This document shows, piece after piece, positions 1 to 11,081 of a stretch of 64,000 nt of DNA. The position numbers and the translations under genes are program-made. The stretch's first letter is position 1, and each line of letters starts with the position of its first letter. This stretch comes from Loripinus fragilis (Eukaryota; Mollusca; Bivalvia; Lucinida; Lucinidae), in assembly GCA_964019695.1 (NCBI GenBank), contig OZ026522.1, positions 22,932,477 through 22,996,476 of the forward strand, given 5' to 3'. Under the pieces are notes generated by a model, which saw nothing but the letters and a program-made list of their open reading frames with translations, did not search any database and was not told where the DNA came from.

Positions 1-172
1 TTTCGTGATAATTTTATTTACGCTTAAAAGACAGAGTTGCGACATTATAATTCGCGACAATTACATGATATATTTTCATCAGTAAAATGACAGAGTGATT
101 TCACCGTTTCGCGAGGATTTTATTTTCAGGAAATTTGCGAAGTTTCGGGAAAATTTCCGAATTTACAGTATA

Positions 173-408
173 GAGCCGTGACATGTAATTTCCAACAATA
201 CGGCGCTTTGACAAGTGTAGACTCATACGAGCCTGTGCAGCCTCTTTTTTAAGCGTAGAAATTATGTTCAGTCAGTAGCTTAACAGTCAAAAAAATATTC
301 ATTAAGCGACTAGCGAAGCCTTTGATCAGACTGCGCATGTGCGCAGGCTGGTCTGAGCCTTTTGCTGGTCGCACATACCTCATTGTTGGAAATATCATGC
401 CACGGCCT
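173..408. mobile_element. Miniature inverted-repeat element, TA target
   Basis: The ends are imperfect inverted repeats of about 27 bp. The left arm (gagccgtgacatg...) pairs with the right arm (...atgccacggcct), and both continue through a shared ATTTCCAACAAT segment. A TA dinucleotide lies directly outside each end, as expected for a Tc1/mariner-type target. The inside has no reading frame, and the stretch around 315-350 contains a gcgcatgtgcgc palindrome that resembles parts of the repeats at 19700-19800 and 24410-24480. Non-autonomous, superfamily inferred only from the TA flank. Confidence 0.6.
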
Positions 409-914
409 TATGCGAAACGAGGTTGTGGAGTTTTGGACTTGGACTTATCCGTAATGAATGGCATCTAAAAATTAAAATAAACGTTACTATTTTAGTTTTG
501 AAATGAATGGTTAATTTTCCATTTCTTGGTTAATATGTTCCTCCCCCACCCCCTTCCTATGGTGTATATATTTATGCGAGAGTATGTTCGAATGTTAGTG
601 ACTTCAACAACAGAAACCAGTTTTGACTGATATTTTATTTAAACAAGGTTATTAATATTGTACAGCATTTTCTAAATACTACCACAGCCACTCAAAGTTG
701 GTTGCTGCATACAATATTGGTCTAAAACCTCTTCTGCAACAGGGCGTATCGGAACCAATAGTTTATGGTTAGTAAGTTTATAAATTCAAAATAATTATTG
801 GAAAACCTGACTTTAGTGGTCAATTCAGAAAAAATAATTTAGCGTTATAAAAAGTTGGATATTAACTTGGATGTCATGTGAAAGTCGGAATATCTGGTTA
901 TTAACCCCAAAAAG
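409..914. other. Unannotated AT-rich DNA
   Basis: I see no coding signal, RNA gene or clear repeat structure here. A short C-rich run lies at 541-556. Confidence 0.5.
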
Positions 915-1255
915 TGAGCATGATCAGGAAATACCACAATCACAATCGGCACCATGAGGAAGAGCCACTGGATATTTATAGTAACTAGACATGCAAAAGA
1001 TAATAAAAGCAAAACAACCAGATCACTCTTCCTCGTCAAGATAATTTCAAAACTAGAAAGGACATAAAGTAATGCATACCAAAACAAAGACCAAACACAG
1101 AATCCCCACAAGCACTGGCATGAACATTAAACAATTTATCAACACGTCAGAACCACCGTCTTTGAACGGACAACAGTCTAGGTAATCCTGGGCTGAAAGC
1201 ATTACTGGCGCCAAATCTTCGCCCTAGATTTTGTTGTTGTTAAAACACAAATTTG
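915..1255 (+). repeat. NQVP-family repeat, fragment
   Basis: The segment from gtgagcatgatcaggaaat onward matches the middle of the longer copy at 14640-14780 (same order: gatcaggaaataccacaatc, gaggaagagccac, caagat-att-caaaactaga). Its right part (accccacaagc, agattttgttgttgtta) matches 61205-61260. It is a diverged fragment of a dispersed family with copies at 12505, 14565, 53101 and 55765. No intact open frame is present. Confidence 0.6.
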
Positions 1256-1939
1256 TTTAGCTTGCATGGAGGCTTCGTAACTAATGCAATGCATCACCAC
1301 AGAGAAACAATCAAATCAAATTAACACACTATGATGAAACAAAGACAATGACTCATGACCCACGGATAGGCAGCGCTAAAAAAAAGCTCAAGTTGAGCTA
1401 TGGTGGACCTAGCCAAGAACAAGCATCAGACACCAAACATAGAATTAAAGCTTTACTTCAGGGCCGTCATTGAGAATCAAGAATCTAACACTTCCTCGAA
1501 TCATTAATCTTGAAAGTCTAAATTACACATTATATTGGATTCCGTTAGAATTTCATCCAAATGATGGACATTTAATAATCCTTACATAGACAGCAATCCC
1601 ATTTAGTGCCTGATAAAATTGACCCCATCTGGCAAAAACCAGAATTTCAACAAAATTTTACAAGTACGCTATTTTATCCTGCGTATCCCTAATCATGATA
1701 TCCATATTTTGTGAACGCATACTTATTAGTACATTATGGATACATGTAACTAAGAGCGTGATCAGCTTTCCAATACTCATGCTGATCTACGATTCAATGG
1801 CTTGGAATATAAAAGGGTTTATATTGTGATGCTGCTCACATATTTACGACTTAAAGAAAGGCTTTAGCAATTTACATGGCTTCTTCCATCAACTCATATT
1901 TACTATCTTATCGAATTAAAATGTAGAAAGCAGTTTGGT
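1256..1939. other. Unannotated DNA
   Basis: No recognisable gene or repeat. A short inverted pair, aagctcaagttgagct, lies at 1383-1398. Confidence 0.4.
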
Positions 1940-2212
1940 TCATGCTCGTCCAACATTTCTTCCGTAATCATCCCCAGAGAATGCTTTTTTGTATTTAATT
2001 CGACTGTCAGACTCTACACTTTCAGCTCTTTGTTCCTTGCTTCAAAAGGATAACTTTTTTAAGAACATATTTTTGCAACCTCAGTTCAGGTATCTTCCAG
2101 ATCGTTACTTTTATACAATATTTCGAGGTTTTGAGTCTGTTGGGTCATAAGGCGCTTATCTCTTGACAAAACGAGTTTCCATATTGACAACTTTTTCGCA
2201 GACGAAGGCAAT
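1940..2212 (-). pseudogene. Candidate broken exon, unknown protein
   Basis: On the minus strand a pyrimidine-rich acceptor (cttttatttcag) ends at 2213 and is followed by 273 bp (91 codons) with protein-like composition. The stretch is readable only by changing frame: an IAFVCEKVVNMETRFVKR-like start, a frame change near 2165, a TGA, then TEVAKYVLKKV, another one-base shift, a TGA, and a 33-codon open tail (SKEQRAESVESD...) to a TGA at 1940. The KYVLK(K/R)V segment and what follows resemble the minus-strand peptide at 59250-59350 (KYVLKRVSFGSKDC), which supports a shared origin. I do not recognise the family. Seen: acceptor, composition, similarity between the two sites. Inferred: a decayed exon copy. 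Confidence 0.35.
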
Positions 2213-2890
2213 CTGAAATAAAAGCTACTTAATTTTTATTATGTGAAATAAATACTTAAAACCATTAAACAAACAACTGATACAAATGGTGTATTTCTTA
2301 TAAACAGCAGAGTAAACACTTTGTCTGTGTATTAACAAGCTTCCCTTCTGTACGCGAACATTGTAGAAAAACTTGAGCTCGATTGTGCATTTCTGCTAAA
2401 GCTTTTGGTGAAAAATGACAAATTCAACAAATTTAGTTTTCAACTTCTTTTTAAATTTTGAAATTCTACTAAATGTGTGTGTGAGCGTACTGTGTTTTAC
2501 CCAAGCAACAACAATACGGTATGCCACACACAATTTCATTTGGGGAAAGGACCTTAAATTAATCTTTTAATTTTCATTTTTTTATCAAATGTTTCACAAA
2601 ATTTAAGAAATGACTTTAACTTCAATTAAATTGAACCATTTCATAATTGGCATACGTTAGTTGCTTATGATTTATCGCGATATTTACCATCGAAAGTCTC
2701 GCATCTCCGTTTACTTCCGATTTTCATGGTCAAATTTTATGGCCATAAAAGTAAATATTCAAGACATGTTTGTTTCCGGTTGTGTGTGCTAAAAGTGTAA
2801 AGCAATATTAAATTTTTCAGAAAGTTTGAGCCCAAAACAGCCAGGCATTCTCAAAAGCTACTCTTGTGTCATGGATTTCCGTCTACCTTG
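2213..2890. other. Unannotated AT-rich DNA
   Basis: No gene or clear repeat is visible. If the exon call at 1940-2212 is right, this would lie in the intron upstream of it on the minus strand. Confidence 0.4.
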
Positions 2891-2903
2891 ATAGATTTAT
2901 TGA

Positions 2904-3114
2904 TTTGTTTGTTTGTTTGATTTGATTCTTTACGTCCCATCAACAATCTTTCAGTTAAACAGGGACAGGATCTTTCTGGGTTGAACCAGTACTAAGCTAG
3001 TATAAATGTGTCTTGCTCAAGGACCACAACGCAGTGACGCCGCCAAGGCTCGAACCCGCTGCCCCTTGGCCTTGAGTCAAGCACTCTTCCGCTGAGCCAC
3101 TGCGCTCCCATATT
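2904..3114 (-). mobile_element. tRNA-derived SINE with 13-bp target duplication
   Basis: Read on the minus strand, the element begins with a tRNA-like head: an A-box-like tggctcagcgg and a B-box-like ggttcgagcc, the two internal RNA polymerase III promoter blocks. A conserved body follows (ccttgagcaagacacat, then a ggttcaaccc segment), then a tail with acgtaaagaatc and a (caaa)n-like end. A 13-bp direct repeat, atagatttattga, flanks it at 2891-2903 and 3115-3127, which marks a retroposition event. Same family as 16375, 20787 and the split copy at 52964. The body resembles the V/core-type central domains of animal SINEs; that placement is from memory. Confidence 0.85.
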
Positions 3115-3180
3115 ATAGATTTATTGAAACACTCAGTTCGGCTATACTACCTGAACATTTTTTTTCAATTTAAATACAAT

Positions 3181-3475
3181 ATGCAGATCCAGATGGGGGG
3201 ACAGGGGTTCATGACCCCCCTGAAATATAGGGTTTCCTAGTAATACTGGTCCGGATTCAGTCCAATCCACTGAAAATCACAAATCTACCGGGCCAGAATT
3301 CAATGTGGGCCATTGTCGTCCTGCGAATGAAACGAAATTTCATTTGCGCTTTGCTGACAGGCTGATAATTGCCCGCTTTTGGTGGTTCCACCTAAAAGAA
3401 AATTAAAAAAAATTAAAAAAAATAAACCTAATCAGAGTTGGACCCCCTCTGACAAAACTCTCTGGATCCACACAT
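3181..3475. mobile_element. Short inverted-repeat element, ggatcc family
   Basis: The ends are inverted (atgcagatccaga at the left, tctggatccacacat at the right). Inside are a G-run/C-run palindrome (gggg...cccc) and a second palindrome around 3315-3365. A second copy at 9313-9625 has the same order of blocks, including tactggtccgga and ctctgacaaaactctctgga; a truncated third lies at 17160-17220 and in its duplicate. Non-coding. Confidence 0.6.
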
Positions 3476-3643
3476 GTAATGCCTAGAGTTTCATTCAACA
3501 TGGGTCGTGCATAGTACAGACAGTTGATTACATTTCTTAAATTATGTTGCCTTGTTCACAAAAAACGCATAATATATTAAACGTGTGCACAATTTTTATT
3601 TGCTTCTTATCATTGCCTATTAAAAATGTGCAATGTGAATATA

Positions 3644-4462
3644 CTGAAGGACTTTAAAAACGCACCACCTGCTTAAATGCTAATTTATGTCGAAAATTGG
3701 ATATTTTTATTATGTGAAAAATAAAATTGACAAGTTCCATCATTTAGCTTGCATTCAATAAGAAAATCGAAACGCTGTGGCTTATGATTGTTGTGACGTC
3801 GCGATAATTCTGAGACAACTCAATTTCAAAAAGTCACAGAGTACCCATACCTTCCATTATGAACGAAAAAAAGTTTTCGAACCAATGGTTGTTCTTGAAA
3901 GCAAATGGAAAGACAAAATCAAATCATGAAGTTTTAGGCCTCTGGCAACGTTCATTACGCCTACATGGCGTCATTGATTTTTGACGTAATTGGCCATTTA
4001 TATCCTAAGGAGCAGGAATAATCAAAATCTTTTTGTTGCCAACAGAAACTCCTCAATCAGTTGCATAAAAGACAAAAGTATCGCGACATGCGCGGACGTC
4101 ATCCGTCTGTTATTGATGTTTGAAAATTTAAGACTGATGTTAGCAAAGAAACGCTGCGAGTGGGAGTGTAATAAAACGATTATTTTTGAAAACTTTTGTG
4201 TTTTTCCATTTGTTAAGATATCTGGCTACCACCTAAAAGTGTTTGTTTTCAAATTAAATCAAATTTACTTTTGTCAGACGACAATTGTTGAAAAACACTT
4301 ACGTCGATATAACGTCAGAATGAACAGCATGAGCAAATCGAAATCATAGCAAATCATGGTCCATTTTGCAAGAGGATAAAAAAATGATAAAGAAAACATC
4401 CTCAAATCAATCACGTGGAAGAGACAGAGAATGTAAAATGGTGCGTTTTTAAAGTACCTCAG
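3644..4462. mobile_element. Non-autonomous Tc1-like element (819 bp)
   Basis: TA dinucleotides at 3642-3643 and 4463-4464 flank inverted ends of about 25 bp (ctgaaggactttaaaaac... and the reverse ...gtttttaaagtacctcag). The outermost 25 bp match the ends of the transposase-bearing element at 43763-45622, so the two could share a transposase. The interior has no transposase similarity; a 119-codon open frame at 3990-4349 shows no motif I know and is probably chance. Apart from its ends, the interior appears unrelated to the larger element. Confidence 0.75.
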
Positions 4463-4734
4463 TATACATTACCTTTTCACAGGAATTCAAACACAGTTGC
4501 ATACTGGTAAACCAGGCGTGACTTATGTAGAGAACAGAAATGACAATATGGCAGTTTAAAATCAACTGACAGTAATATGCACGATCAGTGTTGAACGTAT
4601 GCTAATTAGTATCCGGTGCCAGAAGGATATGGGTGGATTCAAGGAATTAGTCACTTTTAGCAGCAGGGTTAAACATCAGTCACAATCAGGGATACATTTA
4701 ATCCACATGTTAATACAGGTAGTAAGATGAAAAT

Positions 4735-5460
4735 CGACCAGCCGCATGACGAAATACAAGTGACGATATTGTCACGTTAAAGTGAATTGAGCATGTTATG
4801 TCGCATATCAGCGCACTAAGAAACGTCAAGAGGCCTTTTTCTTAAATACGAAAATGCGGTATTTAATTGTGATCAAGAAAAAAAACAGTCAATTATTCGG
4901 TTAAGGTGGGATTGAATAATTGGCCCTCGCGATCACAGTTTGTCAACTCTCGGCAAGCCTCGTGATACCTATCGGTGATCCACGGGACACATTATAAGAA
5001 TCTATCATGAGTGTGAAGATGGGATAGAAAAATCCGTCCCGAGGATCGCCGATTGGCATCACGAGGCTTGCCGAATGATGCTAATTGGTGATCGCGAGGG
5101 ATGGATTTTCTATCCGATCCTCGCACGAATAATGGATTCTTTTTCTTGCTCACCACTTTATACATCAGTTATATTGAAAAAAAAAAACGTTGAAAGTACT
5201 TCCAGTAAATCCTGAATACGCTGAGATGCTACATGATGACGTCATTTTAACAATACAATGACATCACGGATCGACGTGTGACAAACGTGCGGCTGTTCGT
5301 TTATATCTTTCCCGAGGGCTGGTACGGGTGTGTGAGATAGAAATATCTCACATGGGTTATAACAACGGAAATCCCCATCTGGTGTGCGAGAATTTTCTAT
5401 CCCACCTTCGCTCTCATGACAAATACTTATTCTCTCGTCGGACGTATACATGTACTGTAG
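4735..5460. mobile_element. Composite foldback element
   Basis: Two inverted arms of about 85 bp (4903-4988 and 5036-5124) share the blocks ccctcgcgatcac, cggcaagcctcgtgat and cggcgatcc/cggtgatcc, and can fold back on each other. The outer part 5220-5455 is in inverse orientation to 47930-48080: both contain acccatgtgagat, atctcac and a gtacca block. 4760-4820 matches 48070-48125 in direct orientation (gtcacgt...gtcgcat-tcagcg). So one family is present here in a head-to-head arrangement and again at 47930-48370. The minus-strand 69-codon frame at 5242-5451 lies inside it and is not a host gene. Confidence 0.6.
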
Positions 5461-5641
5461 CCTTCACACGTTCACCTTTAATCACCAATTAATAGTTTGA
5501 ATCACCTGTCCAAATCAGTCCAAATGATTGATTAAATACTCCATCTTGCGTAAAAACCTGTACCACTGCATTACAACATGCAGCATGGCATTTGATCTTT
5601 TACATGTACAATGTATTTATCTAATTATGAAATAGTAAGTC

Positions 5642-5855
5642 TTAACCCTTAATGCGCCAATCGCAACAAAAGTCGTCTGCTTTTCTCCTCTGCTGAAATC
5701 TTTTAGAAGCCTCTATGGCAAACATTGTGGACCCAGATCAGACTGCTCTGGGTCCACGTTGTTTGCTTCTATACTTAATTCGTCAGTAATGTTAGCAATT
5801 ATTTGCAGCAGACGACATTTTCAGATGCATTTTTTCTTGGCGCTTTAAGGGTTAA
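5642..5855. mobile_element. piggyBac-type miniature element (TTAA)
   Basis: The element is bounded by TTAA on both sides and has ends beginning CCC: TTAACCCTTAATGCGCCA at the left, and the inverse ...tggcgctttaaggGTTAA at the right. TTAA duplication plus a CCC start is the hallmark of piggyBac-type transposons. The centre is an imperfect palindrome (tggacccagatcagac / ctctgggtccac) flanked by gcaaac and gtttgc. Related copies are at 8927, 18478, 37898, 40796 and 57396. No coding capacity. Confidence 0.7.
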
Positions 5856-5878
5856 GACAGCCTATTTTTCAAAACACC

Positions 5879-6255
5879 TTAAAGCTGCATACTCTGTAAC
5901 TATGAACATTTTTCGAAAAAAATATTTTCTTTTTAAATCATTTGCTAAAGTAGAATAAAGTTATGTTGTCACAATAAATCTAATTTCTACAGCTGAAAAC
6001 TGCATGAAAAAGTGAAATATCTTTAAAAAAAAAACAGGTGTATTTTCTCTTGTTTGTAATTATTTGCGTCCCTCCAATAATTCTAGACAGTTAATTTTTA
6101 ACATAAATGCTGTTGTTTTGGCACTAATAATTTGTTAATTATTACGAAAAGGTAAAATGTATACCTAAATTTTAGTATTTATACTGTGTTCTTGAAAAAT
6201 AGAAACGTTATTTTTTAAATGAAAATATCAAAAGTTACAGATTATGCAGCTTTAA
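5879..6255. mobile_element. Second TTAA-flanked inverted-repeat element
   Basis: TTAA at 5879-5882 and 6252-6255 flank inverted ends of about 22 bp (agctgcata-tctgtaac and gttacagattatgcagct). The 377 bp interior is AT-rich and non-coding. The ends differ from the CCC-type TTAA elements of this window, so this is a separate family. Confidence 0.65.
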
Positions 6256-6412
6256 TAATTAAATCAAACGTAGCTTTAATTTTTGGACAAGATATTACAA
6301 TGCGATATTTTTTCTGGCTACAGTTTTCGTTTCACTAATCCTTCTTTCAGCTTCCCTGAAATGATAGGTTCCCATATTGGCACCACGTCTCAATTAATTT
6401 ATCTTATTTATT

Positions 6413-6691
6413 GGCGTAGCTCCCATTACGCAGTTACGCACGTGCGTAATTAAAATAGTTACATTCATGGGAGGTCACCGTTTGTGGTAAAAGTAATTTT
6501 CCATGTTATAAGGAACAACTCATAAAGGAAGAATTCGCTCCCTCTGGGAGCAAATAGAATTCGCTCCCTCTGGGAGCAAATTCTTTCCTTTAGAGAAGTT
6601 CCCTTTTTTGAAAAGGGACGCATGAAAATTACTGCTTGATCCAGTAGTCTCCCTTTGATGTGCGTATCTTTTCCAGCGTTCTGGCTACGCC
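6413..6691 (+). mobile_element. Miniature inverted-repeat element, ATT target
   Basis: Ends ggcgtagc and gctacgcc are inverted, and ATT lies directly outside each (6410-6412, 6692-6694), suggesting a 3-bp target duplication as in PIF/Harbinger-type elements. Inside is an inverted g-gagcaaattctttcctt motif, and a ~24-bp unit (gaattcgctccctctgggag) is tandemly doubled at 6531-6582. A reverse-oriented copy is at 61867-62128 and a half copy at 45813-45955. Confidence 0.65.
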
Positions 6692-6810
6692 ATTGTCATT
6701 CTTAGAGAAAATCGTTGGTACTCTCTACATTCTTAAAAAAAACTATTGTCAGTTCATTCTTAAATGTATTGGAACAGTACATCTGGATTTGATCGCACAA
6801 TTAAACTGCA

Positions 6811-7146
6811 ACTAATGAAAGTTTGTGAAAGTGAAATCGATTTAAAAAGTACGGACTCATTTGGAAATATAACATCACACAGATTAGGAAGTGACTATTT
6901 TGAAATCAGGTGCCCATTTTGTTGGTTTTATATAAACATGCAACGTATGTTACACCCTCTAAGGTCCAAAGAAACTACAATTAATGAAAGTTTGTGAAAG
7001 TGAAATCGATTTACAATGTATGGACTCATTTGGAAACTTAACATAATACAGATTAGGAAGTGACTATTTTGAACTCAGGTGCCTATTTTGTTGGTTGTAT
7101 GTAAACATACAACGTATGTTACACCCTCTAAGGTACAAATAAACTT
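6811..7146 (+). repeat. Tandem duplication, 168-bp unit
   Basis: Two adjacent units share taatgaaagtttgtgaaag at 6813 and 6981, then the same sequence through acaccctctaagg. The units differ at scattered positions. The 77-codon frame at 6764-6997 crosses the junction and stops just inside unit two, so I do not treat it as a gene. Confidence 0.8.
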
Positions 7147-8071
7147 TCATAAACGTCTGCTGCAATAAATAATGATTCTGAAGAGAACCAAATAATATCA
7201 ATGAGATAGGTGTATGCAGAGGTGTATTGATGTATACTTAACAGCAAAAGAAACCCACATTTTGATTACTGTGTATTTTGTATAAAATGGACTTTAATAA
7301 TAATCTAATGGTATGAAGGTACCAATGATAAGTGAAACATGTGTATAAACCAATGCATAGTAAACGTTTGGCTTTTCAGAGCAAAGCTAGTAAAGGGACT
7401 TAACGCTGAGCGTTATAAAATAATTAATAATGAACGAACTTCGAGGTGCTGAAAACCCAAACCCACAGAGGGCATTTTAATGAAAATTACTCTGCGTCTT
7501 TATTATGCCATACATGCTACTTCTTAAGATTAAGTAGTCCAGAATTATTCAAGACAAACCAATGTGTACGAGTTGCATTTCCAAACAATAAACCGGAAGT
7601 GTGTATTAGACAGGCGCGTTAGCGTCAAAACTGTTGTTTTAAATTGTTATGTTGGACAGTACCTCACTTGATACTCTGCATAATGTACCAGACTTCCTTG
7701 CATCTCATAGTTTTCGGACTTTTTTCAAGATTAATGTAAACCTGCAAAATCTTAAGATTTTTGGTTCTGCAGTAAAATTCATACAGCAATGATTTTTAAA
7801 GATTTATACGGTTTTCTAATTTGTTACATTGTTCTGTGGCAATCTGGAGTTTTGTATTCAAAACATGGCTCTTTCATTGCGCAGCACTTTTTTGGCATTA
7901 TCTAAAAAACAACTTCTAATTCATTGTGTAACGAGGAATAAAGTAGCCTGGAACAAGCGTATGATTCCTGTCAAACATGTTGATGTGATAAAGAGTAATG
8001 TAAATTATGCGTTTCTTTTGCTGTCAAGTATATATTTAATGGTAAAAATTGGATGGGTAAATTTATATGCA
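7147..8071. other. Unannotated AT-rich DNA
   Basis: An 86-codon open frame at 7829-8089 has no domain or signal that I recognise. Nothing else stands out. Confidence 0.4.
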
Positions 8072-8141
8072 GCCTATCCGTTATTATGAAGATGATGACT
8101 TTGTGATAAATGAAATTGACGATTCTGATGATGAGGAATGA
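8072..8141 (+). CDS. Possible short terminal exon, acidic tail
   Basis: After a weak acceptor-like tttatatgcag ending at 8071, a 23-codon frame reads PIRYYEDDDFVINEID then DSDDEE and a stop at 8139-8141. Acidic C-terminal tails of this type are common in nuclear proteins, and the composition differs sharply from the surrounding AT-rich DNA. The piece is too short to assign a function and the upstream exon was not found. Chance is a real alternative. Confidence 0.2.
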
Positions 8142-8926
8142 AAATATATCACTAAAATTGATAATGACTCAAACATATGTTACTATGAACTGTACTGTAA
8201 AAAAATGGAAACTTTTTATAAGATTAACGAAAATATGCACAAAGTGTAGTTCAACTTGGCGGCCATCTTCAATATAGTATGTTAAGATCTTATGTTTAGC
8301 TTTTTCTTTCAAAAATGGAAATAAGGATCTTAAATATAGATGGTCTGCTAATAAAAGTAAGCATAACAGATGGTAGGAAACTAATTTTACACCATATAGG
8401 CATGTCGTCTTTTTTCTTGGCGGTCATCTTGAAAACCTTCCAAAATGGCGGGTGGGGGCAAGCTGTTGAGTGTAAACATCTTGATTCTTAATCAGGGGCG
8501 TCCAATGAACAATATTATACCACTCCAAGAGAGCCCTTAGGGAGCGCAAGGTGACCCCTCCGGGCCCATGGACTATATTTGCACCAACTCTTTCGTAATT
8601 AACTAAAAGCTTCTAATTCACAAGTTTATTTGACGCTCTACAAAGAGCCCTTTACATGTATAACTTAAATGGTGTGCAACCGGATGAAATGTCAGGGCTC
8701 ACCCTGCAATAAGCCATTGCAGCCATTCGCTACTTAAAATGTAGAGTGGCTGCAAATGTAAGTCATTGGCTTAAAGAAAACTCTAGCCTCTAATTGGTTC
8801 AAAAATTCCATATCTGCAAAATGTATTTTGATCAGCTTTTAGATTTTCCAATATTACTTTTATTATTCTTCCAGACTTTATTATTGCTTTGAATGCTGTT
8901 TTTCTTCTTCATTACCATCAGAGTGT
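8142..8926. other. Non-coding DNA with repeat fragments
   Basis: 8255-8275 and 8418-8450 carry ggcggccatctt and aaaatggcgg fragments resembling the arrays at 38816. 8695-8770 holds an inverted pair around gcagccattc / gagtggctgca. No gene is visible. Confidence 0.4.
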
Positions 8927-9025
8927 CAAACAGTTTGGACCCAGATCAGGCCCGACAATACATCCACTTTGGATACAGATCAGGCCCGACATATTGTTGG
9001 GCCTGATCTGGGTCCAAACTGTTTG
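8927..9025. repeat. Long palindrome, core of a TTAA-type miniature element
   Basis: The 5' arm caaacagtttggacccagat and its exact inverse form a stem continuing through caggcccgacaat, about 33 bp in all. The loop contains a second copy of agatcaggcccgacat. The layout resembles the core at 5700-5765, and a gagttaaa near 9070 may be one end of the host element. Small open frames here (8889-9077 and minus-strand partners) are by-products of the palindrome. Confidence 0.6.
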
Positions 9026-9312
9026 CAAAGCTTATCAGCAGATGGCAAAAATTGCCGCTAACGGACAAAAGAGTTAAATACTGAACAACTTCTTGATAAT
9101 ACTTTCTGGATAAAACCTTGGCTAAAGACAATTCCATTTGGCTCCAACGTTTTCCATTTGGCTAAATTGTTGGCTACAACAAATTCTGAGCTAGGGTAAG
9201 CCCTGAATGTCCGAAATATTAACATTAACATTTGAATCATCTGTAGGTTTTCTGTTTGTTTTGCAGATCAGAAACCAATTAGAGGGTTATGCTGCAAACA
9301 GTACAGACCTAC

Positions 9313-9625
9313 ATGGGCTGATCAAGACGGGGGTCAGGGGGTCCTGACCCCCTCTGAAAAATCACAAAAATATAGGATTTCTTAGCAATACTGGTCCGGA
9401 TCCCCTAAAATCACAAAGATACAGATCCAGCATTCAATGTTGGGCAATCATCAACCCGCCAGCGAAACGCCCTTTAAATGGCGTTTCGCTAGCGGGCCGA
9501 TGATGGCCCATTTATAGTGGCATTCGGATCCTATCTCCCCTCATCAACTAAAAATAAAATAATAATAAAAATAAAGCGTTATCAAATTTGGAACCCCTCT
9601 GACAAAACTCTCTGGATCCGCGCAT
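9313..9625. mobile_element. Short inverted-repeat element, ggatcc family, copy 2
   Basis: It matches 3181-3475 block for block (gggggtcctgacccccct-like palindrome, tactggtccggatc, ctctgacaaaactctctgga). It contains a clean internal hairpin at 9453-9495 (cgccagcgaaacg and its inverse around ctttaaatgg). A similar hairpin without the ends is at 25020-25065. Confidence 0.6.
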
Positions 9626-10440
9626 GGCCTAGATGAAATTCCGCATCATGTGGTATTTCATCAGCGTTCGCAGTGTTTGCTTAGACAAAATTTTTATCTT
9701 CAGAGGAAGAAAATTTTTTAATACAATATTTTTTTACTGTAACCTGTGATCCCTGAACATATACAATTAACCATCCTGACTTTATTGTATGCAGCCTTCT
9801 TGGGAAATTTCATTGGTCTGAAAAGAGTTAATTTATCGCTGCGCTTTGTAGTTGGTAGGGTGATATTTTGTTTGTTGGCAGAATGAAAGTTGGCGAATTT
9901 GGGTTGGGGTTGGGATCTATTAGTTTATCCCATTCTTTTCCTCACATCCTCTCTCTTGGAGGAGTACCGACATGACTGAACTATTATTGACTGGGACTGT
10001 ATCGAAAATCGCAGCCATTGACCACACCAGCATTGTTTCGGAAGAACAACACTGCGCGTGTAAAACATAACTACAAATAACAAGTCTATCCTAAAGCGGA
10101 GGTCTGTAGATTATCTGAAGCGGACAAACTATTCCAAAGTGTCAAGAAAATTCTACCATAATCAAGCAGCGGTTCAGTAAGACATCAACAGTGATATTGC
10201 CCACGGGACATATATTTCCATCTTCTGAAGACAAGCATATTCAAGTCCGATGCCTCTCCAAGATTAAATATTGATTCAGCAAAGGTTTTCATACCGTCTT
10301 CATAGTATGATTTAAACAACATAAAAAATAACGAGCCGCATAGAGTATACTTAAAGAATTATTGAGATTTACCAGGCTCCCGTCTGATGACATAATTCTA
10401 GATGTTTTAATTTACATTTTCTTTCAGACATTCAGATCTT
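9626..10440. other. Unannotated DNA
   Basis: No coding or repeat structure could be supported. Confidence 0.4.
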
Positions 10441-10899
10441 TAGTTAAAAGTGCAAAACGAAAATTTAATTTTCTTATTTCTCGACCAAAACATATGTTGT
10501 GGATACTCAAAAGAACCGTCTTTTGAGCACACACGATTTATGTTAAAATTGATGGGTAAGAAAATTTACTTTTTTTACGCTCAAATTATTTTGTTTATCT
10601 AAGCCTGTGGACATATCTTCATTGTATTAGCGCTGTTTAGTCAATTTTAGGGAGTCACAGCGCACAGTTTAGCTCATCGAAGGATTGCAACTCGTACTGC
10701 AACCGATGTGGCATGTACCCATAGGTTTAGATAAACAATTTTTTCAGCGTAAAAGTTTGAATATTTTCTTACCCATAATTTTGGCATATGTTTTGTGTGC
10801 TCAAAATAATCGTCTCATTGAGACGGTTGTTTGGAGTACCCACATCATATGTTTTGGTTGAGAAATTAGAAAATCATTTTTCTGTTACGCACTCTAACC
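10441..10899. mobile_element. Foldback element with ~175-bp arms
   Basis: The left arm (10441-10616) and right arm (10718-10899) are long imperfect inverted repeats. Matching blocks in order are aaaacatatg, tttgagcacaca, atgggtaagaaaat, acgct-aa and gtttatctaa-cct. They are separated by about 100 bp of unrelated sequence and contain no coding frame. Long terminal arms with little between them are typical of foldback-type elements; the target duplication is unclear. Confidence 0.65.
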
Positions 10900-11081
10900 C
10901 TGCATTAACCTTAAACTATTGGTACCCGAACTGCACCATATGACATCGTATGAAACTGCTTTCGTTAGTTTATCTCTACATAAATAAACCCTGTACTGCA
11001 GCATGGCGTATCTTAGCCAGTATATTATGGCGATTAGGTGTCTTCTATTACTGATTGATTTAAAATATAATCACACGTTAA

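Noticed and set aside
3990..4349. 119-codon frame inside the 819-bp Tc1-like element
   Set aside because: No motif, no similarity to a transposase and an average composition for the region.
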